Part shown: piece after piece, positions 9,395 through 19,311 of the stretch
Layout: every line of letters begins with the position of its first letter
How positions within the stretch are numbered: the stretch's first letter is position 1
NCBI GenBank assembly: GCA_027422505.1
Contig: JAPQWV010001589.1
Coordinates: 1 to 64,000 of the forward strand
Source of the DNA: Craterostigma plantagineum
Taxonomy: Eukaryota > Streptophyta > Magnoliopsida > Lamiales > Linderniaceae
Direction of reading: 5' to 3'
DNA length: 64,000 bases
Position numbers and translations under genes: made by a program
Notes under the pieces: model-generated
Seen by the model: the letters and a program-made list of their open reading frames with translations, nothing else
Database searches by the model: none
What the model was told of the DNA's origin: nothing

Positions 9395-9960
9395 CTACAG
9401 GCGATACCCCTTCACACCATCAGCAGACCCCAAGAACAAACACTTCCTGGACTTCAGATCCAGCTTCATAGTTTCTTGGGCGTTGTACATCACGTACACA
9501 AGACTTCCAAATACATGGAGTTTGGAATAATCCGCTGGCTTTCCGGTCCACATCTCCATCGGCATCTTCTGATCAATTGTCGTTGACGACGACCGATTGA
9601 TCACGTAGCAGGCGGTGTTGACTGCTTCTGTCCAGTATGATTTATCCGGACCTGCAGCTCCCAACATGGCTCTTGTCCTCTCCAACAGAGTCCTATTCAT
9701 CCGCTCCGCCACTCCATTCTGTTGTGGAGTATATGCCGTGGTACAGTGCCTTTTGATGCCTTCTCTTTTACAAAAGCTATCAAAATTCCGGCCAGTATAT
9801 TCTCCTCCATTATTAGTCCTCAATTTTTTTTTCCGTCTGTCAGCGTGGCTGGTTTTCCACCGATAGCCTCCAGACAACCGTCCTTCCTCAAGATCGCCTT
9901 TATCTTTAATTTCCACAGTGAGAAGTTTCTCCCGTTGAACTTCTACCTGAACCTCTGCCT
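9395..9960 (-). pseudogene. copia integrase, truncated, catalytic Asp replaced
   Basis: C-terminal part of the copia integrase core. The frame at 9395-9916 contains GGEYTGRNFDSFC, YTPQQNGVAERMNRTLLE (carrying the catalytic Glu) and PADYSKLHVFGSLVYV. The second catalytic Asp, normally in RTDNGGEY, is Asn here (codon at 9812-9814, AAT on the minus strand). The zinc-binding N-terminus and the first catalytic Asp are absent because the element is cut near 9960. The segment just before the motif is also unusual, suggesting a small rearrangement. Confidence 0.87.
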
Positions 9961-10612
9961 ATCGAAATTCATCAATATAAACAATCACAGAATATACGAG
10001 CTGAACGTTAATAAATTTAGGGTTTTCGATACATGATAATTCTTGGAAAATCCATTATAACCAATGTTTAACCATATATTAGGGTCATGTTAAACTCATT
10101 GAAATACTAAAGATAACCCAAGAATAGCTTTGTATGTTAGAAATTTTCATACCTTGCTTGAAGATTGAATTTCGATGTTATGAATGCTCAAGATTTTCTC
10201 TCGTCTCTTTACAGATTTCCTTCCTTTCTAACAATTGCTTTACTCCAAGTTTCGTTAATTACATGGTTTGGAGATATATACTAAAGTTTCGATTTTATCC
10301 ATTTGACAAGACTAGATGTTGACGTGAACTTTCCCAAACCTTAAGTAACATTTTTATTCTTATCTCTAATAAATTGGGCTTGAGTTTGAAAACTAGGTTT
10401 AATCCAATTTATTTAGTCCCATATAATACATCTAGCCAATTATAAGTTCTATCTAATTATTTGGTGAAATTTCGAAATAATATTTATTGAAATTTATACC
10501 TTAGTCTCATAACTTCAATTTTCTTTTTTTTACCGAACCTCCTAATTTACAAAATCAGAAAATTCAAGACTGATTACATCGAATTCCCGTATTAAAATTT
10601 ACGGGTATTACA
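9961..10612 (-). repeat. LTR A, terminal portion
   Basis: AT-rich LTR end, collinear in style with 21040-21865 in element B. It ends GGTATTACA at 10612, the same terminus as B. Nothing coding. Confidence 0.65.
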
Positions 10613-11164
10613 AATATGTCTAGTGTTAAAATGAATGTGTGGAAAATTGTTTAGGGCGACAGCTAAACAACGATTAGGCCGTTCGTCGAATATAGGATTC
10701 GAGTATAGGGCGAAAGCAAATACTCGATCCTCGCCGTTAGTAATTACTAAATTTTACATCCACGCGAGCGTTTAGGGCAAGAGCAAATTCGTCAGTAGGT
10801 AGGAAATTACTGCGATCTAGTCAAGTATCACGTAGGAACGACATTTCATTGTCTTAATCGATAATACCTAGCGGAATTCGAATCTCGGGTACATCTTTAT
10901 CATTTGAAAGTACTCTTGTTAGTTTAGGCGTATTCTCTTAATCTCTCACTGATTTAGGAGTGATCTGTTAGGATAGTTCGTAAAACAATCTACGCGCTTT
11001 ATTTAGGTTAGATATCGAGTCGATAGGTTATTACTAGTAATCAGTTTATTCCTCGCGTTCGATACTCGTTTACTCACTTTACTGCCTACAAACGATAGGT
11101 CCACTGCCCATCACACGTTGGTGATAGTAATTAAGTATTCGTTTTATTTTGTCACTTGTCGCAC
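10613..11164 (+). repeat. LTR X2 fragment (R/U5 part), plus strand
   Basis: Homologous to 4686-6250 of solo LTR X1 minus its Cassandra insertion: shared ATATGTCTA.TGTT, the repeated TAGGGCGACAGCAAAT motif, AGGTAGGAAATTACTGCGAT and ACTAGTAATCAGTTTATTCC. Its left end is the insertion point of element A, its right end the insertion point of the LINE. It supplies the undisturbed allele (CGTCAGTAGGTAGG) against which the Cassandra target duplication in X1 can be read. Confidence 0.8.
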
Positions 11165-11172
11165 TTTTTTTT

Positions 11173-11878
11173 GGAAGATTTCACTAAACGAAAGAAACAG
11201 GAGTACAAAGACAGCGTACATGATAACGCTCACGACGCAACAAGCGGTAACAGACTACCGACCAGACAGCACAACAAAACCAAAAACAGCCCCGACACCA
11301 ACCAGGTCCCTACAAGACCAAGCCAACAAGAGAGAAAAACACCAAACAAAAGGTAACAAAGGCACGGAGGTGTCTCAATCCAAACCAATCAACAGGAATC
11401 TGGCACCAGTTGTAGTGCCAGCAGGGCAGTCGGTTGAAGTGCGAAGAAGTGCCAGAGCACAGCGGATGACAACTTCAGTGCCGAGGTTGTCAAAAAGAAG
11501 GTAGGAAGCGCAGCAATTGCGTCCGCAAGTCTGGTCGGGGGGGAGGCGTAGACGCCTACTCCTGTTTCTTTCCGCCAGGGACCCAAAGCGGTCCGCCACA
11601 AGTAAGATCGAGGGGCAGCCAGTCGCGTTCCAAGCCTCGGACGAGTGGTCCAAAAAGCAAGCTGCAAAACCACACACCAAACCAACAGACAACCAGAAGA
11701 GGCAAAACGCGGGACAAAGGTGGATTAAAAGGAGACAAAAGGGAGGGTACTTCCCCAAGGCAGCGCGAATCACATCTCAGCCCACCAAATGCGACATCCA
11801 ACTCGAGGGAGCAAAGGGCTGGCCCAACTCGAACCTGAGAGTCAAAGCAGCAAACAACCCAAAAATCCTCCCACCAAT
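11173..11878 (-). other. LINE 3' UTR
   Basis: About 700 bp between the ORF2 stop and the poly-A. The longer frames on either strand have no recognisable domain. This is the part expected to be recognised by the LINE's own RT during target-primed reverse transcription. Confidence 0.65.
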
Positions 11879-14800
11879 CTACCAAGTAATGCGCCACTTC
11901 CGCCGTAGGGCAGAGATTTGGAGCGCATACTTGGAAGGGAGGGTAGAGAGACGTAGGCAAAGTGTCATTTCAATATCAGTGATAATGTGACCTGGCTGTC
12001 GTCGTCGTCCATCGTGCCATCTTTTGTTGCGCTCCATCCACAGGTGGTAGACCAGTGATCCTAGAGCATGTCGCGGTCCCAAGTTGGCTAAGTGTTTACC
12101 CCTCCAGCGTTGGGCCGCCCACCTGATACCAGCGGTCCAATCCCTGTTAGGCCAGCCAAAGCACAATTTCCGGCAAAGAAGGCGTAGGCATCGTCTGGAA
12201 AAGGGGCACTCAAAGAAGAGATGCCGAGTAGTTTCGATCTCCTGGGTGTCGCAGAGGAGGCAGGATGAGCTCCCAGCCTTGGCCGCAACCCACGGCTTAT
12301 CTCTTGTCGCAAGTCTGTCTCTGATGGCAAGCCAAAGGATGAATTCATATCTTGGGATGGAAATAGGGCCGCCAAAAAGGGAGTTCCATGAGACTCTGGG
12401 TCGTCGAAGGCGGATGTTCTCCCTAGCCGAACGAGTAGAGAAGGTACCGTTCGGGGAAGCGCTCCAGATAACCTTGTCTTCCTCACTTGGATTAACCTGC
12501 GGAAGTAAAGGCTCAATGTCCATGTATTCCGTGGAGCTACGCGCAGGCCAGCACCAACCATCCTCACGAATCACTTTACTAAGCTTAGAATCAAGGGGAA
12601 TGCCCATGATCATGGGGCCACGAGGAAATCGATCAATCAGGGGCCCTTGAAGGAGCCACGGATCGGTCCAAAGTCTAATCGAGGAGCCATTCCCAATGCT
12701 GAAGGTGATGAGTGGGCGGATGTGATTGCGGAGCTTAAGAAGCTGCCTCCAACTCCACGAAGTGCGGGATGAGGGCCTAATAGTCCAAAGCGAAGTATTA
12801 CGGAGTCGCGTCTGCCGAATCCAAGAGGCCCATATGGAGGAGGTCTCGCCACTTAGAAGATTCCAGAGAAGTCGCAGCAGGAGGGCCTTATTATCAGTAT
12901 CGATAGGTCGAATCCCCAAGCCGCCTTCATCCTTCGGGAGACAGATATCGACCCAGGCCACTTTAGCAGAAGAGCCGTTCCAAAGGAAGTTCCTGAGTTT
13001 AGTCTCGATGCTCTTAATGATACCTTTCGGGAGAAGGAAGACGCTCGCCCAATAAGTATGGAATCCAAGGAGGACCGATTTGATGAGTTGCGTTCGACCC
13101 GCATATGATAGGGAAAGGTTAGTCCAAGAGCCCAAGCGACGATCAATGCTACTGAGGAGAGGAGCGCAGTCCGCAATACTAAGCTTCGAGGTGATAAGGG
13201 GGACCCCAAGGTAACGAACCGGGAGAGATCCGATAGGGATGCCCATAACCGCCTGGAGCTGGCCCTTAAGGCGATCCGCTCTTTTTGAAATGAACATTTC
13301 GCTTTTCTGGAGATTGGTCTGAAGGCCAGATAGCGCAGCGAACTGTTCAATGCAGCCTTTGAGGACGGTAACCGACTCAATATCAGCGTGCGAGAAGAGA
13401 AGGATGTCATCCGCAAAGGAGAGCATGAAAAGCCTAGTGGTATCGCATTTCCAATGGTAGCGGAACCCGGGGTTGCAGCGAATTCCATCAGTGATAATGC
13501 CGTGCAACACCTCCATCACGAGCGTGAAGAGGTAGGGTGAAATGGGGTCGCCCTGTCTAAGGCCTCGTCGCCCTTTGAAGTAACCCTCCGGTCTGCCATT
13601 GATGTTGATCGAGTAATAAGGTGTCGTGAGGCAAGCGCGGATCCAGCCCACAAAAGTGCTATGGAAATTGAGCGCTTCCAGAGTCCCGAGAATGAAGTCC
13701 CACTCGACACGATCGTAGGCTTTAGCGATATCTATTTTGAAGGCGACACGTTCAGGAAGACCAACACTGTTATACCCATGGCAAACCTCTTGTGCTAAGA
13801 GTATGTTATCTGAAATACGCCGGCCGGGAATGAATGCTGTTTGCGTCGGGTGGACAAGACGGCTGAGGTATCCCTTCAGTCGATTGGCAATAACCTTGGA
13901 AATTATTTTGTAGAGCACGTTGCAACAGGATATAGGTCTGAAATCTTTGGCGAAACGCGGGCTGTCGCTCTTTGGTATGAGAGTAATGAGGGTCGAGTTG
14001 AGCTCCTTCAGAAGCAGCCCCGTACGGAAGAACTCTTTTATGGCACTGGTAATTTCGGATCCAACAGTGCTCCAAGCATGTTTGAAGAAAGCCGCTGAAA
14101 ACCCGTCTGGACCCGGGGATTTGTTGTCGCCCATAGAAAAGAGAGCACTCTTTATCTCATCGTCACAAATCGGTTGAATCATCGCTAAAGCCTCGTCCAT
14201 GCCAAGTTTCCTTTCTACGAATGGAGCGAGCATGGAGGCGGTGACAGGGTGCATATGGGTAGACTGGCTAAGCAGATCCGTATAGAAGCGAACCAGTTCG
14301 GAGCGTACAAGAGCGTCACCCTCAAAGATGTCCCCCATGTCATTCTCAAGGTAGAAAATCCGGTTGGTAGCCCGTCGGGTGGCCACTTTCTTGAAGAAGA
14401 AGGAGGTACATTGGTCCCCATCCTTGAGCCACGCCACTTTGGCTCGCTGAATGAGGGCCTCGTGTTCCATTTCCACAGCTCTGGCGTAAGCGAACCGGCA
14501 CCGTTTTTCGAGTAGGAGGAGGTTGTGGTCCATAGGATGGTGGACAGCCATATCCTGGACAGTATCGAGGAATCTCTTAGCTTCAAGAGTGTTGTGGTTC
14601 AGATCTCCCTTATCTCTTCGAAGGCGTTTCATAGCTTGCTTAACGCCCTTGAGTTTCTTAACCACAGAATACATGGGGTAGCCAGTCACAGGGTTGCTCC
14701 ACGCTTCTGCAACCAAAGAAGCAAATCGAGGGTCCTTAGTAAGGAAATTGTCAAAGCGGAAAATAGGACCCGTAGCTCGCGCCGGACTATTAACCTCCAG

Positions 14801-15490
14801 AATGAGAGGTGAGTGGTCTGATGTAGAGGGGAGAGCGCATCGATAGGCTAGGTCACCAAATCGGGTAAACCAAGAGGGGTTTCCCACCATTCTATCTAGT
14901 CTACGCCATATAGCCGTAACACCGCTTTGTTGGTTGTACCAAGTGAAGGGTGCACCAATCCGAGGTAATCCAATCAGATCTGAGGCCGTGAAACACGCTG
15001 CCATATCAGGGCAGCCCCCCCCCGGGTTGCCTCCCCGGGCTTCAGTGTCATCCAAAATCGCATTAAAGTCCCCCATCACCACCCACGGACTATCCACCCG
15101 AGCCCGCGACGTCTCAATAAGGTCTTCCCATAAACTACGCCTCTCCGTACGTAGATTCTGCCCATAGATGAATGAGATGTAGACAACCTGGCTGTCTTCC
15201 AAAATTAGGGCTTTACAGTGGATGGCTTGCGGGTTATGCGCCTCAATAGTGACATTCACAGATCGATCATCCCATCCAACCCAGATACGAGAAGCAGGCC
15301 CATTCTCGTAGTCGTAAAACCAGTTCCAGTCGCTAATAGATTGAGTAATAGACGAAGCGTTCTGCTCAGAGACTCTCGTTTCAACTAGACCAATAATTTT
15401 CAGCCTATTCTTAGTAACCAACTCCCTCACCGCCCATCTGTGGTCTACCCTATTTAGACCACGTGTATTCCAAACGGCGCAAGGGATCAT
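11879..15490 (-). CDS. LINE ORF2: endonuclease, reverse transcriptase and zf-RVT domain, intact
   Basis: A 1203-residue open frame, full length for a plant L1 ORF2. Residues 1-235 form an apurinic/apyrimidinic-type endonuclease (NTRGLN at 8-13, Glu37 in VETR, GDFN at 140-143, SDHSPL at 224-229), which nicks target DNA. Residues about 480-760 are the reverse transcriptase (LITLIPK, FRPIS, AFIPGR, Asp587 in FKIDIAKAYDRV, GLRQGDPISPYLF, catalytic FADD at 692-695). Near the C-terminus is a zf-RVT region (FGGPISIPRYEFILWLA, then CLLC and a His/Cys pair). No RNase H domain follows. The start ATG overlaps the ORF1 stop as ATGA, fitting translational coupling. All catalytic motifs look intact, so this could be an active enzyme. 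Confidence 0.95.
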   Translation of the reverse strand: MIPCAVWNTRGLNRVDHRWAVRELVTKNRLKIIGLVETRVSEQNASSITQSISDWNWFYDYENGPASRIWVGWDDRSVNVTIEAHNPQAIHCKALILEDSQVVYISFIYGQNLRTERRSLWEDLIETSRARVDSPWVVMGDFNAILDDTEARGGNPGGGCPDMAACFTASDLIGLPRIGAPFTWYNQQSGVTAIWRRLDRMVGNPSWFTRFGDLAYRCALPSTSDHSPLILEVNSPARATGPIFRFDNFLTKDPRFASLVAEAWSNPVTGYPMYSVVKKLKGVKQAMKRLRRDKGDLNHNTLEAKRFLDTVQDMAVHHPMDHNLLLLEKRCRFAYARAVEMEHEALIQRAKVAWLKDGDQCTSFFFKKVATRRATNRIFYLENDMGDIFEGDALVRSELVRFYTDLLSQSTHMHPVTASMLAPFVERKLGMDEALAMIQPICDDEIKSALFSMGDNKSPGPDGFSAAFFKHAWSTVGSEITSAIKEFFRTGLLLKELNSTLITLIPKSDSPRFAKDFRPISCCNVLYKIISKVIANRLKGYLSRLVHPTQTAFIPGRRISDNILLAQEVCHGYNSVGLPERVAFKIDIAKAYDRVEWDFILGTLEALNFHSTFVGWIRACLTTPYYSININGRPEGYFKGRRGLRQGDPISPYLFTLVMEVLHGIITDGIRCNPGFRYHWKCDTTRLFMLSFADDILLFSHADIESVTVLKGCIEQFAALSGLQTNLQKSEMFISKRADRLKGQLQAVMGIPIGSLPVRYLGVPLITSKLSIADCAPLLSSIDRRLGSWTNLSLSYAGRTQLIKSVLLGFHTYWASVFLLPKGIIKSIETKLRNFLWNGSSAKVAWVDICLPKDEGGLGIRPIDTDNKALLLRLLWNLLSGETSSIWASWIRQTRLRNTSLWTIRPSSRTSWSWRQLLKLRNHIRPLITFSIGNGSSIRLWTDPWLLQGPLIDRFPRGPMIMGIPLDSKLSKVIREDGWCWPARSSTEYMDIEPLLPQVNPSEEDKVIWSASPNGTFSTRSARENIRLRRPRVSWNSLFGGPISIPRYEFILWLAIRDRLATRDKPWVAAKAGSSSCLLCDTQEIETTRHLFFECPFSRRCLRLLCRKLCFGWPNRDWTAGIRWAAQRWRGKHLANLGPRHALGSLVYHLWMERNKRWHDGRRRQPGHIITDIEMTLCLRLSTLPSKYALQISALRRKWRITW

Positions 15491-17465
15491 GGGGAACCTA
15501 TCAGAAGGGCTGCTGTAGGACCCTCGGTACCGGTGTTATCCCATTCTAAATCAGCTAGGACTGCGAATGGGTTACAGTCCGTGCGTTGAGAAGTATTCTG
15601 GGCAAAGCTAGTCGAGGGTTCTTGGTCGGTCGTCCTAGATGGTGTGTGGCTGTCCCGAGGCCTATGTTCCTCGGATATCGACGTCGTGCTAGCTTCCCGA
15701 AGGGCCTCCTTTCCTTTCTCCTTGGTAGTTACACGGTGCCATCGCAAGCTTGCTTGTGGCCCGGCAGAATTATCAAGCCGCACACTTTGGTTGGCCTTGG
15801 TTGGTGCATGCGGCCGAGGCGGTTCATCTCTCCTAGTGGCCGGTTTTTGGGTCGCGCTAGATTGCTGCGGCCTTTGAGGTGTTTGGTTCTTAGGGCAGGT
15901 TCCAGCTCCGTGGGTCCACGAGGCGCATGTCGGGCACTTTTTGGGCTTCCACTCATATTCAACCGTAATGGGCACCACAGTCGAGTACCCCCCCTCCTTG
16001 CAAGGAAAACGAACATTGAATTGGTCTTCGAAAGGCGCCTCAAGAGATTTTTCAATGCAGACTCTGGCATATTCAAGTCTCTCAACTCTAGCCGTCATGG
16101 CATCAGCGAAAAGGGTTTGCCAAGAACACTCGCCACAATTCCAAGCCCATCTTGGGTCCATAACTCTGAGGGTACGTTACGTAATCTAACCCAAAGTGGG
16201 ACCACTTCATGCTGCTTCTTCTCAAATGACATACCGATTCTCCAGGATTCGAGGAAAAGGGGTTGACCTTGCATGAGCCAAGGTCCGCCTTCCAAAACCG
16301 CCGCACATGAGTCGGCATTCCCAAACCTAAACGTGAAGAAGCCATTGATGGTCGTACGAACTTCAACTAGGTCTTTCCAAAGGCCCCGAGCAAAACGTTC
16401 GACATGAGGGAAGAATGGTCTCTTTCCCAAAAAATACCCAACGAGGGTATGTTCCCATCTAGTTGTTCCTCGTTGAATCACTTCCCATGGTGGCCGAGCT
16501 TCAGCAACTCCTTCATTCATCGTAGGTGGGGTATAGGAGAGGGTAAGCCGTGTTGGACTCGGCTGTCGTGGCGGATTGCGGTTGCTGGCAGTTCCTTGTG
16601 TGATGGCCGCGAAGGAGGGTGTAGAGCTCTCACCAATGTGCTGACGTGTAGGTGTCATAGAGGGGGAAGGTCTGGATATTTCCGCCGTAACTTCAGTGCC
16701 ATCCATCGTAGAAACCCTAGTGTTATTGGACATAGTTGGTGCCAATCCTCCCCTCAACAGTGGCTGTTCTGTGGTAGTGCCATCCACCCCGATCGGCCCT
16801 GAGCCTGAGACCTGTGGAATAACAGTCCGGCTAGGGAGACGGCGATTAGGGTTATGGAGCGGTGGTTGATCATCTTCTGACGCGTCTTCAATGGTCGGGG
16901 CTGAGTCCGACTGGGGTGCAGTCATGAGCAGGCTTTGTCGAGGTCTGTTAGATACGCTCATAGGCCCAACAATAACCCGGCCTTTTGGTGGAGAAACCCT
17001 AGGCGCGCCGTCATCTCCCATAGGAGCAGATTCCGTGGTGTGGGCCGGCTCTTCGTCGTTCATTCCAGGTTCCCGTCGTCGAGGGGTGCTGATATGCGGT
17101 GGTGGTGTGCCCCTTCGGATCAGGCCACGGGATTCAATGAGAGGGTCGCGGACGGGCATCACGGTGGTGGTGAACCGTCGTTTACGTCTTTGCGGGATCC
17201 AAAGTGGTTGATTCAGGCTGTTATGTCTATCGGCTGGTCGGGGACCATTAGGGGTGGGGTCGATGGGATGGTCAGGCCGGGGCTGGGTCGAAGATATCTG
17301 CACCGGAGGTTGCTGATTGCCGGATTTACCAGCAGAGACGCGCGCCAAGAAAGCTTCGAATGAAGCCACGTCGAACCTCATATCAAAATCCGTGATATTA
17401 CGTCTCAGGGCTTCATAATCAGGTAAAGGCCCCAAGGAATCCAGCTCGAGTGGTAAATCGGCCAT
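15487..17465 (-). pseudogene. LINE ORF1: nucleic-acid-binding protein with one frameshift
   Basis: ORF1 protein of the LINE, an RNA chaperone-like particle protein. From the start at 17465 the frame runs 456 residues: a long proline/serine-rich N-terminal region, then a DUF4283-like domain (WEHTLVGYFLGKRPFF, VRTTINGFFTFRF, GGPWLMQGQPLFLESW, VPLWVRLRNVPSELW). It stops at 16095 after GKPF. The expected continuation (FADAMTARVERLEYARVCIE and the zinc knuckle CPTCASWTHGAGTC) is in another frame, 15487-16161, so a one-base change lies within a C/T-rich run near 16110-16130. The terminal stop overlaps the ORF2 start. It is one indel from intact. Confidence 0.88.
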
Positions 17466-17686
17466 GGAAGGAGATGAAGGAAGGTGGAAGACGAAAGGAC
17501 AGAAATAGAAAAAAACTAGCGTGCGAATCTAAAACCCTTCCATCGCCGTCTGAACCCGGCGAGGGAGGGTGGTCGGACGTCCACCGGCGACAAGCAAGGT
17601 GGCGGGGAGGCTGTCGGCGGCGGCTTGAAGGTTAGGCGGTGGTGGAATTTGACGTGTTTGAGGGTTTTCAAATTACTGTGTGAAAA
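17466..17686 (-). other. LINE 5' UTR (internal promoter region)
   Basis: About 220 bp of GC-rich sequence upstream of ORF1 (minus strand), in sharp contrast to the AT-rich flank starting around 17700. Full-length LINEs carry their promoter here. The exact 5' end is inferred from a possible TCGCAC duplication. Confidence 0.5.
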
Positions 17687-17692
17687 TCGCAC

Positions 17693-18141
17693 ACAGTCGA
17701 GGTTTTTTGGCACACCACGTGTCGGTCAACTTCTTGATTATCTATCTTATTTCTTTCTGTCATTGAAATTTTTTCAATAGATTTTTTTTTCGAGATTTAT
17801 GTTTAAATCTATTTTCAGCCGAATATTCCTCCTTATTTTTGAATTATGATCTTAGACCGTATTTCCTTCCTTAATCTCCGCGAGATATCCTCTTATCTTC
17901 ATTTTGTTCCACCTAACGAGCGGTTTCCTTATCGAGCCAGGATTTTTGAAATTCAAATTTTGAAATCTTTTCCTTAACTATCACAGGGCTAGTCGAGATT
18001 ACATCTCTCAATAACTTCCTTCCATTCTTATCCAAGAAATCTTCGGCCTTTATTACCTTCCATTCTCTACTAGTTACACATTCATTCAAACCCTAGATCC
18101 TTCACTTCACCATTTCAATCTTCAATCCTTCGCTCTCAACC
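17693..18141 (+). other. AT-rich leader of a retroelement, no gene seen
   Basis: About 450 bp of AT/C-rich sequence without a credible frame, leading into the ORF that starts at 18142 in a CAACCATGG context. It probably follows LTR X2 in the pre-insertion arrangement and would then be the leader of that element, but no clear primer site was identified. Confidence 0.4.
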
Positions 18142-18850
18142 ATGGTGAAAATTAAAGGTGCCGGATCTGAATCCGACAAGAAGCAAAAGGCTGCTCTAAC
18201 CAGTTCAAAGCCAGGAAGCAGTTCTAAATCATTGAGATCTCCCACGAAGCCAAAAAAGAAGGCCAAGATCGTTAAAACCCCTACTCCATCCCCTATCGAT
18301 TCACATGGAAAGCATATGATGTTCAACCCTGATAATCTGGAGGAAATCACTGACGAAACCAAGTTCCTGAACGGGAGTGCCAGGAACTTCATGGAAAGCT
18401 TCATAAGAGACAAGTTGCACGAGGTAGGTGCATTAACTTTGATGAGTCGGCTGACAGCCAAGTGGCGACGTGGCTGACTGACTATGGCTGGGAAAATTTT
18501 GTGAGGATTGACAAGTCTGTGTATGTGGAGGCGGTGAAGCTATTCTATGCCAATCTCACTTTCGTTGAAGACAGACTGAGGTCACAGTGAAGTCGTATGT
18601 GCTTAGAAAGAACCTTGAATGGAATAGCGCCAAGATAAATGAGACGCTCGGAGTTGAGAACGAAGGCTCTGTTACTTCAACTTTGCCCGCTGGTGCACCT
18701 CTGAGGCAACCATGCGAGATTGTGTGAAAGCTCTTTGGATTCCCCATATCGGCCAAAGTTCTCTGAATGAGAAGCTTTTAACCAACTTCCCGTAGATCTA
18801 TTCTTTCTCTACAAAGTTCTGCACATGACGCTATGGAGCGCCCGAGTTGG
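18142..18850 (+). pseudogene. 'Putative plant transposon protein'-like ORF, broken and truncated
   Basis: Starts at 18142 with a Lys/Ser-rich N-terminus (MVKIKGAGSES and KPKKKAKIVK), then DNLEEITDETKFLNGSARNF. A frameshift near 18440 leads to a segment containing WLTDYGWENFVRIDKSVY and EAVKLFYANL, and another near 18590 to KSYVLRKNLEWNSAKINETL. The pattern W..F....VYVEAVK.FYANL...INETLG resembles the plant domain often annotated 'putative plant transposon protein', found in gag-like ORFs of plant LTR elements. The frame is cut at 18850 by element B. Function unknown; recognition is from memory of the family pattern. Confidence 0.55.
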
Positions 18851-19311
18851 TGTGGCGACCCTCACTTTCTAGTACTAATAAGTGGCGTATTTTCACAACG
18901 TAAGTCGCGGAAGACCCGTCAAATTAAAACATTTTTTAAATAAATATATGACATCAAAATATTCGTCTAAATAGTCATCACTATACATGGGCTGTAGCCC
19001 TAAAATGACCAAACATCAAAATCATAATGTCTCTATACAGGTCGCAACCATGTACAGCCTCTCCGTCAAAAGTCCGTGGAGCACCGCCGTTAGCCCGCCT
19101 CAGCCTCGACGCGCACCAGCATCGGGCTCGGGAACTATAACACGTAAAACCATGAGCTATTTGCTCAATAGGTGAAATATGCGTGTACGGAGCGTGCACT
19201 CGAACCGATCCCATATATCTCACAATGTGCAAACTCGACTCTTCCCTTTCCATCTCAACCTATAACGTCTCAACGCATCTGGACCCCACGTTTAATCTCA
19301 CAGAATTAGCA

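Larger units (their letters stand above)
7733..9960 (-). mobile_element. Ty1/copia element (Tork/TNT1-like), 5'-deleted, minus strand
   Basis: A copia element reading leftwards: integrase (9395-9960), RT (8683-9280), RT/RNase H (8240-8643), polypurine tract (8191-8205) and 3' LTR (7733-8190). Gag, protease, primer site and 5' LTR are absent, so it is truncated within integrase. The right boundary is estimated from where LTR A sequence resumes. Integrase and RT motifs (YTPQQNGVAERMNRT, DVKTAFLHG, YVDDMLV) resemble TNT1-94-like polyproteins of the Tork lineage. Deletions and a lost catalytic Asp show it is dead. Confidence 0.85.
1..10612 (-). mobile_element. Ty3/gypsy element A (Tekay-like chromovirus), partial, minus strand
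   Basis: Minus-strand gypsy element whose pol and 3' LTR lie beyond the left window edge. Seen in sequence, right to left: 5' LTR (1608-10612), tRNA-iMet primer site (1593-1605), gag and protease. The LTR begins TGTGGCG and ends GGTATTACA, like element B at 18851-26085. Gag and protease are frameshifted, so the copy is probably inactive. The LTR is inflated to 9 kb by a solo LTR, a SINE-like insert and a copia element. It inserted into an older LTR of family X, because 10613-11164 continues family X sequence exactly where the LTR ends. The Tekay assignment rests on gag, protease, primer site and LTR resemblance to element C, which has a chromodomain. Confidence 0.85.
1608..10612 (-). repeat. 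5' LTR of element A, interrupted by nested insertions
   Basis: LTR recognised by its boundaries (TGTGGCG at 1608, GGTATTACA at 10612) and by collinearity with the uninterrupted LTR of element C at 59509-62572. LTR-derived pieces are 1608-2464, 6252-7110, 7250-7732 and about 9961-10612. The piece up to 2464 aligns with 59509-60430 (for example the TCGACA...GCC.ATAT segment near 2420 and 60390), and the match resumes at 6252. With insertions removed it would be about 2.7-3 kb, similar to the LTRs of B and C. No second copy is in the window, so its age cannot be judged from LTR divergence. Confidence 0.75.
11165..17686 (-). mobile_element. L1-type LINE, nearly full length, minus strand
   Basis: Non-LTR retrotransposon reading leftwards: about 220 bp 5' UTR, ORF1 (17465-15487), ORF2 (15490-11879), a 0.7 kb 3' UTR and a short poly-A (T run at 11165-11172). 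ORF2 is open over its full length. ORF1 has one frameshift. TCGCAC occurs both next to the tail (11159-11164) and at the probable 5' end (17687-17692), a possible short target duplication. It inserted at or near the end of LTR X2. An intact ORF2 makes it one of the younger insertions here. Confidence 0.9.

Noticed and set aside
11517..12650. Open frames of 150-190 codons on the plus strand opposite the LINE
   Set aside because: They are antisense shadows of LINE ORF2 and its 3' UTR, with no recognisable domain.
16095..16161. Programmed -1 frameshift in LINE ORF1
   Set aside because: The C/T run does not form a canonical slippery heptamer in the zero frame, and the shift falls in the middle of ORF1, so a one-base mutation is more likely.
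15586..16266. 226-codon plus-strand frame
   Set aside because: Antisense to LINE ORF1, whose zinc knuckle and DUF4283-like region explain the composition.
17687..17692. TCGCAC as a firm LINE target duplication
   Set aside because: Only six bases match and the exact 5' end of the LINE is not independently known, so it is mentioned only as possible.
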